64,000 nt of DNA from Bacteriovorax sp. BSW11_IV (GCF_000447755.1 NZ_AUNE01000010.1:186001-250000), one strand, 5' to 3'. Positions 24,915 through 34,207 are shown, numbered from the stretch's first letter. The notes: a model not told the origin generated them from the sequence alone. A program made the numbers and translations.

Positions 24915-25739
24915 TTAATATCTGTAATCAAAACCTGTATAAATTTGCGATTCGTTTTTATCAAAAAGCTTCACATTACTATCCACTCCGTTTGAATGAA
25001 GAGCATACCCTCCAATAGAGTGACCAAATGAAACCGAAAGATCTGGTCTTACTTGGTATGCAACTGATTGATCAAAACTAAAAACGTCTGTAGTCGTTCC
25101 CGCAAAAGTCCAATTTCTGTAATAGATATTGTCGAAACTTAGCGAAAACTTATCGGCAAGTGCGTACTCAAAAATGAGTCTTTGTAGCACTCTATATTGA
25201 ACATTTGATTCACCTGAAAAACGTCCCGTTTCATACTTATAGAACGACGTTTTTACATCTGGTAAATAGTAAAAATTTAGACCTTTAATAATATGATCCA
25301 GCCCCATTCCAAAAGTCACTCCCAGTGATAGTCCTGCAATCAATTCACTATCTTTACGTGACGCTTTTGACATAGGCGCTGTTAGAGATGATTTCACTCT
25401 TAAAAATGATCCTGTGACAGGGGCCTCAAACTTTCTTGTTAGCGTAAAAAGTAAATCACGGGCCTTTAATTCGCGATCGTTTGTAAACTCTTTATCAAAA
25501 GTTAAAGTATTGCTTATTGAATAAATACTATTGATCCTATATGAGCTCAATACGCTCAATGTATTAACGACATCATTCTCATTGCCCTTTTTAAGTGAGC
25601 TGCTTATAGAGTTTGATACCGTCACAGACAGATCTTTTGTCTTAGTGTTTAAATCTTGGACAACTGTATTGTTTCCTGCAGCTAGAGCACTTAATGAAAC
25701 AGAAGACAAAATTAGTACATTTCCTAGTTTATTCAGCAT
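24915..25739 (-). CDS. Putative outer-membrane beta-barrel protein
   Basis: A 274-residue exported protein (signal peptide to ALA at about 20). The mature sequence has many alternating short strands with Tyr/Phe at their ends, including a C-terminal YTGFDYRY that ends in Tyr, as expected for an outer-membrane barrel. I know no family name. An RBS GGGAG precedes the ATG. Linked to the large metzincin lipoprotein by a 34 bp gap, so the two likely act at the same membrane. Confidence 0.65.
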   Translation of the reverse strand: MLNKLGNVLILSSVSLSALAAGNNTVVQDLNTKTKDLSVTVSNSISSSLKKGNENDVVNTLSVLSSYRINSIYSISNTLTFDKEFTNDRELKARDLLFTLTRKFEAPVTGSFLRVKSSLTAPMSKASRKDSELIAGLSLGVTFGMGLDHIIKGLNFYYLPDVKTSFYKYETGRFSGESNVQYRVLQRLIFEYALADKFSLSFDNIYYRNWTFAGTTTDVFSFDQSVAYQVRPDLSVSFGHSIGGYALHSNGVDSNVKLFDKNESQIYTGFDYRY

Positions 25740-25869
25740 GTTACTCCCAAAAGTAGAGATCTTTTACAAACTTGTTTGGGATTATTATTGCAACCGAGAT
25801 GCCAAAAAACTGTAATTTATGATTGTTGAATTTTAATGACTTAGGATTAGATACTTTAGAAAATTGAAT

Positions 25870-25897
25870 AAAAAAAGGGCCCTTGTTAGGACCCTTA
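25870..25897 (-). terminator. Terminator of the membrane-ferredoxin gene
   Basis: Stem AAGGGTCC/GGGCCCTT with a T-G wobble and six-base loop, followed by seven T on the minus strand, about 25 bp after the stop. Confidence 0.85.
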
Positions 25898-25922
25898 TCT
25901 TATCTTTTTGGCGTAAGTGTAA

Positions 25923-26768
25923 TTAGCCGGCCTTAGTGAATTTAATAACTTCAGTAGGACAGGCCTCTGCAGCTTCAAGAATCTTCAAACCATCATCAAG
26001 TGGAGCACCTGATCTAATGAGACATGTTGTGTCTGTTACTTCAAATACTTCTGGGAAAATACCTTCACAAGCATTACAAACGATACAACCATCTTCAATC
26101 CAAACTTTTGAAACAGCAAAATTCTCTTGTGTAGCAGCTCCTGCACCAGCACCAGCATCTGCAAATTGCCCAGCAAACTCAGGGTTTGTTGAAATTTTCA
26201 GAGACTTATTTGAAGCTGGAAATGGCTCAGCAATAAAAGTGCGGTTTACAGATGTATAAACTGGCTTTGTAGCAGCTTTTACATTTACTTCATTAAATTG
26301 CTTAGCTGTTTGACTAGCAGCTTGTCTTGCTTCTAGAAACTTTCTCGCTTTCATTTCAAAGTGGTGAGTTACACTGTCTTTAGTAGACATAACTTCAAGT
26401 TGAATTAATGAATCATCAAGTCTATTTGTCTCAATGATTTGCTTCATTCCTGGACCCATATCTAGATCTTCAGCAAAGATATCATTTTTTGCAGAAAATT
26501 CCTTCGCCACATCAACTTGCGTTGGTGAGCCAAATGGGTTGAATAGCCTTACTTTAATGCGATCAAATTTAGCTGGCTCTCTGGCCGCATTCCATTTGAA
26601 AGAAAAAGCAAAACCTGTATCTCCAAGTTCTGTTTTTAAAATTGAAATTTTTGGTTTCGCAAACAGAAAGTGAAGAGCGCCAGATAGTAGGGACAATGCT
26701 CCTAGGGTAACTACAAGTCCAATCCCAGCTAGGGCAGCAATACCCATGGCGATCATAGTCGTATTCAC
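25923..26768 (-). CDS. Membrane-anchored protein with C-terminal 4Fe-4S ferredoxin domain
   Basis: A 281-residue protein with three parts. Residues 5-36 form a membrane anchor; 40-150 a beta-rich cytosolic domain of unknown kind; 200-212 an Ala/Gly-rich linker; 217-281 a single-cluster ferredoxin with C228, C231, C234 and C270 (CxxCxxC...CP). The fourth Cys is followed by Pro, as in Fer4_13/Fer4_15 ferredoxins. This fusion of an anchor and a small ferredoxin suggests local electron delivery, but no redox partner is encoded nearby. An AAGGAG RBS precedes the ATG. Confidence 0.75.
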   Translation of the reverse strand: MNTTMIAMGIAALAGIGLVVTLGALSLLSGALHFLFAKPKISILKTELGDTGFAFSFKWNAAREPAKFDRIKVRLFNPFGSPTQVDVAKEFSAKNDIFAEDLDMGPGMKQIIETNRLDDSLIQLEVMSTKDSVTHHFEMKARKFLEARQAASQTAKQFNEVNVKAATKPVYTSVNRTFIAEPFPASNKSLKISTNPEFAGQFADAGAGAGAATQENFAVSKVWIEDGCIVCNACEGIFPEVFEVTDTTCLIRSGAPLDDGLKILEAAEACPTEVIKFTKAG

Positions 26769-26847
26769 TCACAACTCCTTAGTTCTAAATCTCTATATAT
26801 CGTTTAAAATTATAATTATCAGTTATAGGGCCATTCTAACCTAAAAG

Positions 26848-26896
26848 TGTACAATTCGTCTAAATTATTTCGAGAGTTTAGAATCGAAAATGTACA
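26848..26896 (-). terminator. Long imperfect inverted repeat behind truB
   Basis: Arms TGTACAATTCGTCTAAA and TTTAGAATCGAAAATGTACA flank a 12-base loop. On the minus strand it lies after the truB stop and is followed only by CTTTT. It is a candidate terminator of the rimP-truB unit or an operator for the ferredoxin gene downstream. Confidence 0.5.
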
Positions 26897-26902
26897 TTTT
26901 TT

Positions 26903-27823
26903 TCAGGGAATGAGCCTCACATTAATCTTCAAGCGTCCTTTGAGCACATGACACTGCCCCAAAAGCCTGTCTTCATCAAATAACCAGTATTGACCGTCTT
27001 CATACGGACATTGAACATCGGCCCCATTGAGTACTAATTTCAACTTCCCCTCAGGTACCTGAACTTTCTCATAAGGTAATAGCGTAAAAAATGGTGTCGC
27101 TAATTTTTCAACATCAATCTCTACCCCACGCTCTGGCCAAAACTCTTTAACAAGTGAGCTCTCACAAGAGACATTTCCAATGGCCTCACGCTTTAACTCT
27201 TTTAGGGCCCCTGCCGTTTTAAGTTCAAAGGCCATATCTTCAAATAACGTTCTAATATATGTTCCACTACTGACCATTGCGCGAAAAGTAACTTTTGGAA
27301 ATTCATAATTCAAAATTTCCAGAGAGATAACCTCTCTTTGAACGGCGTCTTTTTTAATAAAAACACCTTTTCTTGCCCACTCATATAATGAGCGACCTTC
27401 ATGCTTAGTTGCTGAAAACTGCGGAGGCACTTGCATATAAGGTCCTTGAAATTTCTTTTCAAGAAGATTTTTTAGCTCCTCTAATGTGGCACTCTCTAGA
27501 TGAGAAGCATCTACAGCTTCACTTTCGCTATTCTCACTTAAATCCCCTGTATTGGAATGAATCCCGAGAATACCTTCAGCGACATAAGTTTTCGGCCCTT
27601 CATGAACAAGGTCAGTAAGTTTAGTGGCATTTCCAATAGCAATAAGAAGAACACCTTCAGCAAAAGGATCAAGTGTTCCAAAGTGACCAATTTTTCCAAA
27701 ACCTTTTGGAAGATGGTACTTGAAGTGCCTTACGACATCGAATGAACTGACATCTTTAGGTTTGTAGACATTAAATACAAAAGGGCCATAAGCTGGCCCT
27801 TCATTTTTATTTTTTCGACCCAT
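26903..27823 (-). CDS. truB: tRNA pseudouridine(55) synthase
   Basis: A 306-residue TruB, which makes pseudouridine 55 in the T-loop of tRNA. The catalytic Asp is D52 in GHFGTLDPFAEGVL. Other signs are NVYKPKDVSSFDVV, QVPPQFSATKHEGR and GTYIRTLFEDMA. A C-terminal PUA-like segment is present. It is the last gene of the rimP-nusA-infB-rbfA-truB unit, 6 bp after rbfA. Confidence 0.97.
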   Translation of the reverse strand: MGRKNKNEGPAYGPFVFNVYKPKDVSSFDVVRHFKYHLPKGFGKIGHFGTLDPFAEGVLLIAIGNATKLTDLVHEGPKTYVAEGILGIHSNTGDLSENSESEAVDASHLESATLEELKNLLEKKFQGPYMQVPPQFSATKHEGRSLYEWARKGVFIKKDAVQREVISLEILNYEFPKVTFRAMVSSGTYIRTLFEDMAFELKTAGALKELKREAIGNVSCESSLVKEFWPERGVEIDVEKLATPFFTLLPYEKVQVPEGKLKLVLNGADVQCPYEDGQYWLFDEDRLLGQCHVLKGRLKINVRLIP

Positions 27824-27829
27824 GATGAA

Positions 27830-28219
27830 TTATTCCTCATCCTCGTTTGAATCGTCGTCAGAAAAACTCTTTCCTAGCTCCTTCTCACTATTAAGAAGAT
27901 CACTAATTTTTTGCTCTTCAACAAATTGAGAGTCATAAACAAAACGAAGTTCAGGAACTTGTCTTACTTGAAGGACTTTCGCAAGTTGTGAACGAATTTT
28001 TGGAGCTGCGGCCTCGATGGCCTTTTTGCAATCTCCACGACGAGAAATATCAAATGTATCCCAGTAGATGTCTGCGTATGAATAATCAACAGACATTTCC
28101 ACTTTAGTTACACTTAAAAAAGAGAGGCGTGGATCAGACGCCCCTGTTCTTAGAAAAGAGTTAATCTCTAGAACTAATCTCTCAGTGTACTTTTCTTTTT
28201 TAAAAGATTTCTTGGCCAC
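27830..28219 (-). CDS. rbfA: Ribosome-binding factor A
   Basis: A 129-residue RbfA, a KH-fold protein needed for 16S rRNA maturation and cold growth. Visible: RLVLEINSFLRTGASDPRLSFLSVTKVEMSVDYSYADIY split over about 14-52, and VRQVPELRFVYDSQ. The C-terminal tail is acidic (SDDDSNEDEE). It lies 9 bp after infB. Confidence 0.95.
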   Translation of the reverse strand: MAKKSFKKEKYTERLVLEINSFLRTGASDPRLSFLSVTKVEMSVDYSYADIYWDTFDISRRGDCKKAIEAAAPKIRSQLAKVLQVRQVPELRFVYDSQFVEEQKISDLLNSEKELGKSFSDDDSNEDEE

Positions 28220-28228
28220 AAATAATCC

Positions 28229-31027
28229 TTAAATACTCATTGAGTCAGATGAATTGTTAGCAGCTTTCTTAGCTTCTTTTTCAAGATCTTCAAGAGTTCT
28301 CTTCTTTTGAATCATCATATAAGCTTCGAATGTATCGCCAGTTCTGATGTCATTAAATCCTTCAAGACCAACACCACACTCGTAACCATCTTTAACTTCT
28401 TTAACATCATCTTTAAATCTCTTAAGTGATGACATTTTTCCATCAAAAATAATTTTTCCGTTACGAAGAAGTCTAACATTACATCCAGACTGAATCTTAC
28501 CATCAACAACGTAAGAACCAGCAATAACACCAACTTTTGGTACAGAGAATGTATCGCGAACTTCCGCGCGTCCAATGAATTCTTCAACTGTATCTGGATC
28601 AAGAAGACCTTCGATAGCAAGCTTAATGTCATTGATTAGCTCATAAATAATTGAGTAAGTTTTAACATCAACACCATTTTGTTCAGCTAATCTTCTTGCT
28701 GAAGTTAGAGGTCTCATATTGAAACCAAGAATGAACGCACCTGATGAAGTTGCAAGAACAACGTCACTATCAGTAATTGGACCAGCTCCACCTGCGATTA
28801 CACGAACTGTAACTTCCGCATTTGAAAGAGGTTCAACCGATTGTTTAATAGCTTCAAATGATCCTTGAACGTCAGTTCTAACGATAAGGCAAAGCTCTTT
28901 CTTAGGAGTCTCAGCACCGCCAGCAGCAGCAAAGAAGTCTTCAAGAGAAAGTTTTTGCTTAACAGGAGCAGCTTCAAGTTTCTTTCTCTCAAGCATTCTG
29001 TTTTCTGCTACTTTTTTAGCTTCTCTTTCGTTTTTAGCTACGTTCATAACATCACCTGGTGTTGGTGCTTCACCAAGACCAAGGATCTGAACAGGAACTG
29101 AAGGGCCTGCAGAATTCAACTGCGCTCCCGTACTATCAATTAATGTTCTAGCGCGACCAAAAGTCTCGCCAACAACAATTGAATCACCTTTTTTCAGTGT
29201 TCCTTTTTGAACTAGGATAGTCGCAACCGCTCCACGTCCTTGTTCAACCTTAGATTCAATAACCACACCTTCAGCATCTCCTTTAGGATCAGCTCTTAGT
29301 TCAAGAATTTCGGCCTGAAGAGCAATTGCTTCTAGAAGACCATCAACACCATCACCTTTAAGTGCAGAAATTGGACAGAATTGAGTTTCACCACCCCATT
29401 CTTCAGGAGTAATGTTGAACTCTGTAAGTTCTTGCTTAATTCTATCAGGGTTAACACCCTCTTTATCCATTTTGTTTACAGCAACGATAATTGGCTTATT
29501 TGCTGTCTGACAGAAACGAATTGATTCTTTTGTTTGTGGCATTACACCATCGTCAGCTGCAACGACAAGAACAACAATATCCGTTACATCAGCTCCACGC
29601 TGTCTCATTGAAGCGAACGCGGCGTGACCTGGAGTATCTAGGAAAGTTAGTTTCTTACCGTTAACATCCACAGAGTAAGCACCAATATGCTGAGTGATAC
29701 CACCGGCTTCACCAGCAGCAACTTTTTCAGATCTAATATAATCTAGAAGAGTTGTCTTACCGTGGTCAACGTGACCCATAATTGTAATGATCGGGTTTCT
29801 TAGTGGAAGATCAGATGTATCAACATCTTTATCAGTTCCTAGAACCTTGCTCTCATCAAAAGAAACGTCTTCAACTCTATATTGGTAAAGAGCTGCAATT
29901 TGAGAAGCAAGCTTCATTCCAACGTAGTCTCCGGCCTTAATCAATAGATTTAGGTCAAGACACGCATCAATCATATCTTTTAATTTAACAGAAAGCTTCT
30001 TCGCTAATTGTTCAACATCAGCACCTTTGTGGAGTTTAACAATACGTTTAGATTCTTTTACTTCTGTAATTAATGTATTTTTACTTGGACCTGAGTACAT
30101 CTTTTTCTTCTTTACTGTGCTGTAAAGTGGTCTACCAGCGACACCCAAAGCAGTGTATGACTTCAATTCTTCGTCGGCCTTAGTTTGTACAAGAACTTGT
30201 GAACGACTAACTGGCGCCCCCACTTTCTTGCCTGAAACCATAGTTGCAAGACCACCTAAGCGCTTCTTGCTTGCCTCACGTTTCTTTTCGTCATCTTCTT
30301 CGCCTTCACCGCTCGATTCTTCTGTCTGATCATCAGTTGTAGTAGCTGCGAAAACTTTCTTCTTTGGACGATCTTCAGTTTCTTCTTCCTCTTGAGTAGC
30401 TTTCTTTCTGACTTCTACTTTAGGTTTAGAAACAACTCTTAGACCAAATTTCTTTGTATTTAAAAGCTCTTCTGGAGATTTTTCATCTTCTGTCTCAGAA
30501 GTTTCTTCTTCTACCACTTCTTCCGTTGCTTCTTCAGCAGCTGCTTCAAGAACTGGTTCAGATTCTTCTTCATCAGAAATTTCTTCACTCTCTTCAGATA
30601 CTTCGTTAATTTCTTCGTCATCAGAATTTGACTTCATTTCAACAGGAGATTGAGTTGCTTCAGCGCTTACAGCGCTTTCTTCTTCTTCCTCATTGCTAGA
30701 CGACTTTCTTACAACAACAGTTTTCTTACGACGAGTAACTGTCTTTGCTTTTTGATCGTCTTCTTCAGAAGATTCTTCTCCCTCTGCACTCGCAGCAACT
30801 TTTTTCACCACTTTTTTCTTAGCTGCTTTTTTTACAACTTTTTTCTTCTCAGTTGGTTTCTTGTCTTGATCTGCACTTGAGTACTCTGCCAGAACCTTCT
30901 CGACCTCGTCGTCAGACAAAGACGTCATGTGGTTTCTAACGGCGTAACCTTTAGCTTTAAGACTCTCCACTAGATCCAATGCGCCAATATCTAATTCTTT
31001 GGCCAATTCAAATATTTTCTTAGGCAT
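28229..31027 (-). CDS. infB: Translation initiation factor IF-2
   Basis: A 932-residue IF-2 that places initiator tRNA on the small subunit. The N-terminal IF2_N helical domain (1-50) is followed by about 200 residues of low complexity, with Lys/Val-rich blocks (55-75) and long Glu/Asp/Ser stretches (80-250). A second IF2_N-like helix (330-380) precedes the GTPase: GHVDHGKT at 418-425, DTPGHAAF and NKMD. Domains 2-4 follow. The acidic spacer is longer than in E. coli. It is in the nusA-infB-rbfA order. Confidence 0.98.
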   Translation of the reverse strand: MPKKIFELAKELDIGALDLVESLKAKGYAVRNHMTSLSDDEVEKVLAEYSSADQDKKPTEKKKVVKKAAKKKVVKKVAASAEGEESSEEDDQKAKTVTRRKKTVVVRKSSSNEEEEESAVSAEATQSPVEMKSNSDDEEINEVSEESEEISDEEESEPVLEAAAEEATEEVVEEETSETEDEKSPEELLNTKKFGLRVVSKPKVEVRKKATQEEEETEDRPKKKVFAATTTDDQTEESSGEGEEDDEKKREASKKRLGGLATMVSGKKVGAPVSRSQVLVQTKADEELKSYTALGVAGRPLYSTVKKKKMYSGPSKNTLITEVKESKRIVKLHKGADVEQLAKKLSVKLKDMIDACLDLNLLIKAGDYVGMKLASQIAALYQYRVEDVSFDESKVLGTDKDVDTSDLPLRNPIITIMGHVDHGKTTLLDYIRSEKVAAGEAGGITQHIGAYSVDVNGKKLTFLDTPGHAAFASMRQRGADVTDIVVLVVAADDGVMPQTKESIRFCQTANKPIIVAVNKMDKEGVNPDRIKQELTEFNITPEEWGGETQFCPISALKGDGVDGLLEAIALQAEILELRADPKGDAEGVVIESKVEQGRGAVATILVQKGTLKKGDSIVVGETFGRARTLIDSTGAQLNSAGPSVPVQILGLGEAPTPGDVMNVAKNEREAKKVAENRMLERKKLEAAPVKQKLSLEDFFAAAGGAETPKKELCLIVRTDVQGSFEAIKQSVEPLSNAEVTVRVIAGGAGPITDSDVVLATSSGAFILGFNMRPLTSARRLAEQNGVDVKTYSIIYELINDIKLAIEGLLDPDTVEEFIGRAEVRDTFSVPKVGVIAGSYVVDGKIQSGCNVRLLRNGKIIFDGKMSSLKRFKDDVKEVKDGYECGVGLEGFNDIRTGDTFEAYMMIQKKRTLEDLEKEAKKAANNSSDSMSI

Positions 31028-31062
31028 TCATTTCTCCGTTTAATCTGAATATCTAAATTCCA

Positions 31063-32472
31063 TTATTTAATTTTAAATGCAGCAAGCTCTTCACGAAGCC
31101 TTTTCTCTGCTTCAGAGAACTTACTCTCTCCCTCATCTTCTTCTCTTTCATTATTTTCAAGAAGACCTTTATAAGCTGGTACAGCAGAAGCTGAAACCAA
31201 ATCTTCATCTTCACTTGGTTGAAGTTGAATATTTCCAGCAGCGATTGCATCTGTAGCGGCAGAAACTAGTTTTGCACACTCATCAGTTGACATTGCTAAA
31301 AGAACAGCTAATTCAGAAGCATCGGCAGCAGCTAGGTCACCAACGGCCATAAAACCATTTTGAACAAGCACCTGAGCGATTGCATCTGTAACACCATCAA
31401 TTTGAATAAGGTTGGCAACAGACTTATTAACTCTCTCTTGAAGTTTAGACTTAGAGATGATGTTAATTTTGAAGCCTGTAAGCATCGCTGCAAGTCTTAC
31501 GTTTTGACCTCTACGACCAATTGCAAGTGATAGTTGATCTTCATCAACAACAACGTCCATTGAATTCTCTTCACCGTTGATTTGGATATTAGAAATTTCA
31601 GATGGCGCAAGAGCAGCTCTAGCAAAAGAATCTACATCATCAGAGTATTTAACGATATCGATCTTCTCACCTTGAAGTTCATTAACAATATTTTGAACTC
31701 TTGAACCTTTCATACCAACACAAGCACCAACTGGGTCAATTTCTCTGTCTACAGAAGTAACCGCAATTTTAGCGCGTTGACCTGGCTCACGAGCAGCAGA
31801 TTTAATTTCAATTGTTCCCTCTTGAATTTCTGGAACTTCCATTTCAAAAAGTTTAACAAGAAATAGTGGAGACGTTCTAGAAAGACGAATCTCAGGTCCT
31901 CTATTAGTCATAACTACATCTGTTAGGTAAGCTTGAATTCTATCGCCTGGCTTAAAGTTCTCACCTGGGATAATTTCTCTACGAGAAAGAACAGCATCGG
32001 CCTTACCAAGGTCAACGATGATATTTCCTCTTTCATATCTTCTAGCGATACCTGTAACAAGATCACCTTCTTTGTGCTTGAATTCAGAAAAGAGAATTTC
32101 TCTTTCAGCATCACGCACTTTTTGGAAAATGATTTGACGAGCTGTTTGCACATCAACTCTTGTAAAATTAGGGTTTTCAATTTTTATCCCTAATTGGTCA
32201 CCAACTTCTACATCTTCATCTAATTCTTTAGCGTCATTTAATGAGATTTCAACAATAGCATCTCTCACTGTTTCAACAACGTTTTTATATTGATAGATTT
32301 CGATATCGTCATCAGCTTCATTATAACGAGTCTCATATTCACCTTGGATTCCAAACTTCTTTCTTGCTGTTACAAGAAAAGCCTGCTCAATGGCCTTAAC
32401 AATAATGGCCCTGTCGATTCCACGATCTTTTCCAAGCGTTTCAATTACTCTTCCTAGTTCTGAAAAGTTCAT
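31063..32472 (-). CDS. nusA: Transcription termination/antitermination factor NusA
   Basis: A 469-residue NusA. The N-terminal RNA-polymerase-binding domain (MNFSELGRVIETLGKDRGID) is followed by S1 (GDLVTGIARRYERGNIIV) and two KH domains (VGACVGMKGSRVQNIVNEL and LAIGRRGQNVRLAAMLTG). A C-terminal helix-hairpin-helix region (GVTDAIAQVLVQNGFM) and an acidic tail follow. It lies 35 bp before infB and 28 bp after rimP. Confidence 0.98.
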   Translation of the reverse strand: MNFSELGRVIETLGKDRGIDRAIIVKAIEQAFLVTARKKFGIQGEYETRYNEADDDIEIYQYKNVVETVRDAIVEISLNDAKELDEDVEVGDQLGIKIENPNFTRVDVQTARQIIFQKVRDAEREILFSEFKHKEGDLVTGIARRYERGNIIVDLGKADAVLSRREIIPGENFKPGDRIQAYLTDVVMTNRGPEIRLSRTSPLFLVKLFEMEVPEIQEGTIEIKSAAREPGQRAKIAVTSVDREIDPVGACVGMKGSRVQNIVNELQGEKIDIVKYSDDVDSFARAALAPSEISNIQINGEENSMDVVVDEDQLSLAIGRRGQNVRLAAMLTGFKINIISKSKLQERVNKSVANLIQIDGVTDAIAQVLVQNGFMAVGDLAAADASELAVLLAMSTDECAKLVSAATDAIAAGNIQLQPSEDEDLVSASAVPAYKGLLENNEREEDEGESKFSEAEKRLREELAAFKIK

Positions 32473-32500
32473 ACTAACCTTCCTTAATCAATTTAATTCT

Positions 32501-33016
32501 CTAATTTTCGAGAATGGGTTCTAAATTTGCTTTTTTAATATCTGAATACTTAAGTTCTATTTCATTGCCTTCAACATCGACCAAGATCCCTTGCTCATCT
32601 GCATTTTTTAGGACACCAATAAACTTCTTAGAGTTCTTTAGTGACCTTGGTAAATCAACCTTGGCATACTCATTCAATTTACCAAAAACTGTGAGTTGTA
32701 CACGCTCATTCACTCCACCAACAAAATGTTCAACTGAAGTTAAGTTTCTAAAAATCCCAGGACTAGAAACTTCAAGAGTCAACTCACTTGGCATCCACTC
32801 TAGCGTATCAATATGAGGAGACAGAGCTCTATCCACGGCAGCACAATCATCTAGAACAGCTGTTTTTGTCTCTGGGTTCATAATGTAGACACGCAATGTG
32901 TAGCTACCGTAAATATATTCAAGGTCATAGAGTTTATACTCAAGCTCTTCTACAACTTGTGTACACAGCTCAAAAAACTTTTTCTCTAAACCTTTACGTT
33001 CTTCTTTTAATACCAT
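32501..33016 (-). CDS. rimP: Ribosome maturation factor RimP
   Basis: A 171-residue RimP, which helps assemble the 30S subunit. The N-terminal part carries YIYGSYTLRVYIMNP and DCAAVDRALSPHID; the LTLEVSSPGIFRNL segment is the family hallmark (EVSSPG). A C-terminal SH3-like domain follows. First gene of the rimP-nusA-infB-rbfA-truB operon. A hyphenated inverted repeat (ACCAAAAA/TTTTTTGGT) lies at 33026-33043, just upstream. Confidence 0.93.
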   Translation of the reverse strand: MVLKEERKGLEKKFFELCTQVVEELEYKLYDLEYIYGSYTLRVYIMNPETKTAVLDDCAAVDRALSPHIDTLEWMPSELTLEVSSPGIFRNLTSVEHFVGGVNERVQLTVFGKLNEYAKVDLPRSLKNSKKFIGVLKNADEQGILVDVEGNEIELKYSDIKKANLEPILEN

Positions 33017-33049
33017 CTCATTCCAACCAAAAATTTTTTGGTCCCTAAT

Positions 33050-33079
33050 AAAAAAAAAGGGCAGATCTTAAATCTACCC
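33050..33079 (-). terminator. Terminator after the GNAT gene
   Basis: Stem GGGTAGAT/ATCTGCCC with a T-G wobble, followed by eight T on the minus strand. It separates the 35473-33193 unit from rimP. Confidence 0.85.
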
Positions 33080-33192
33080 AAAAAGCAAACTGCTTAATGT
33101 CTTAGAACACTCAATAAATAAAAAATTGAAGTGTAGTACACTTTTATCAATAATTTACTAGTTTTGCAAGAACTGAAACGATCAGATTTATA

Positions 33193-33651
33193 TTAGTAAT
33201 TATACATAATATACGCATCATCACCATTTGAATAAAAATTCTTTACGCGACGCTGCACTTCTATACCGCATTTTTCATACAACTTTATGGCAGCTTCATT
33301 CTTGGTGGCCACTTCTAAATAGATTCCAGATAGGCCGCGCTCCAACAAATCTCTTACACAGGCCATCATAAAATTATATCCTATTTTTTGTTTACGGGCC
33401 GACTGATCAACGGCAATCTTGTGCAAATGGCCTACTTCACCATCATTTATCTCTTCAAATAGAGCGCTGGCCTGCAATTGACCATTTTGACGATAAAGGA
33501 ATAAATGAAATTTTCGAGTGCGACAAAAATCTTTCCAAGAGTTCAATGTCCAGGCATATGGGAAGTTTAGCTCATCAAAGTGCACAAGCTCTTGGAAAAG
33601 GGCCTCATCTGGCATTTTGGTTTCATCGAAATAATCAGTAATATAATTCAT
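33193..33651 (-). CDS. GNAT-family N-acetyltransferase (RimI-like)
   Basis: A 152-residue GNAT. The acetyl-CoA motif reads VDQSARKQKIGYNFMMACVRDL (Q/R-x-x-G in part), followed by IYLEVATKNEAAIKLYEKCGI, the RimI-like C-terminal half. The substrate is unknown; RimI-type enzymes acetylate ribosomal protein N-termini, others act on small amines. It overlaps the upstream exported-protein gene by 17 bp and is followed by a terminator. Confidence 0.85.
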   Translation of the reverse strand: MNYITDYFDETKMPDEALFQELVHFDELNFPYAWTLNSWKDFCRTRKFHLFLYRQNGQLQASALFEEINDGEVGHLHKIAVDQSARKQKIGYNFMMACVRDLLERGLSGIYLEVATKNEAAIKLYEKCGIEVQRRVKNFYSNGDDAYIMYNY

Positions 33652-34192
33652 AATTCACCTTTTTTAGCACTGTTTCTAAAAAGGAGTTCAAAGATTCTGT
33701 TTGACGATTTTTTGATCGAGATATGAAGCGATTTCTTAAATAAACTTCTAAATATAGCAGCTCTTTTTCAATTTCATTTAAATCTGAAACAGCTTTGTAG
33801 CAAGACTTGAAGTTAAGAGAAACTAATAATTCAGGATTAAAAGAAACTGACGTTCCTGGAATAAAATTTCGAATTTTTAATAATGTGAGAAGTAATTGAA
33901 CTTCACTCTCACGTTTTCGAAGCTCTTCCAAATCCAATGGCAGTGCTCCAAAATCAAGGGGTGCCTGATTTGGCAAATTATTCTTTTCCATATGGCCCAC
34001 AAGAAATGATTTCTTGAGGCATCTAAAGCGGCCATAAGAATTTAAAATGGGATTTAGTTCAGAGACAAAGTAAGGTCTCGTTTCAACGCGAAAAACAGCT
34101 CTGTCTTGGACGAGAATTGTTCCCGACTTTTCAGCAAAGCCTGCCATAGAGCAGGCCAAGAGCAATGAAACAAGCGCGATCCTTCGCACCAT
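33635..34192 (-). CDS. Exported protein of unknown function
   Basis: A 185-residue protein with a signal peptide (1-20, cut after GFA). The mature part has no motif I recognise: two Cys, one in a FRCLKKSF segment and one in FKSCYKAV, could pair, and the C-terminal third is helical. GGGG RBS six bases before the ATG. Lies between a TPR/winged-helix regulator and a GNAT, overlapping the latter by 17 bp. Confidence 0.6.
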   Translation of the reverse strand: MVRRIALVSLLLACSMAGFAEKSGTILVQDRAVFRVETRPYFVSELNPILNSYGRFRCLKKSFLVGHMEKNNLPNQAPLDFGALPLDLEELRKRESEVQLLLTLLKIRNFIPGTSVSFNPELLVSLNFKSCYKAVSDLNEIEKELLYLEVYLRNRFISRSKNRQTESLNSFLETVLKKVNYELYY

Positions 34193-34207
34193 GATTTCCC
34201 CTTGTGA

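Noticed and set aside
24880-24964. A start at 24964 for the large metzincin gene
   Set aside because: It would add 28 residues before the lipoprotein signal peptide, while ATG 24880 has AAGGGAAAG at a good distance.
26848-26896. Reading this hairpin as a mobile-element end
   Set aside because: There is no transposase and no target duplication nearby; terminator or operator is simpler.
28315-28632. A 105-codon frame on the minus strand inside infB
   Set aside because: It is a shadow in another frame of IF-2; the residues show no domain and no RBS.
33026-33043. ACCAAAAA/TTTTTTGGT repeat upstream of rimP
   Set aside because: It lies in an A/T-run region, where such symmetry is easy by chance, and the adjacent true terminator at 33050-33079 explains the 3' end.
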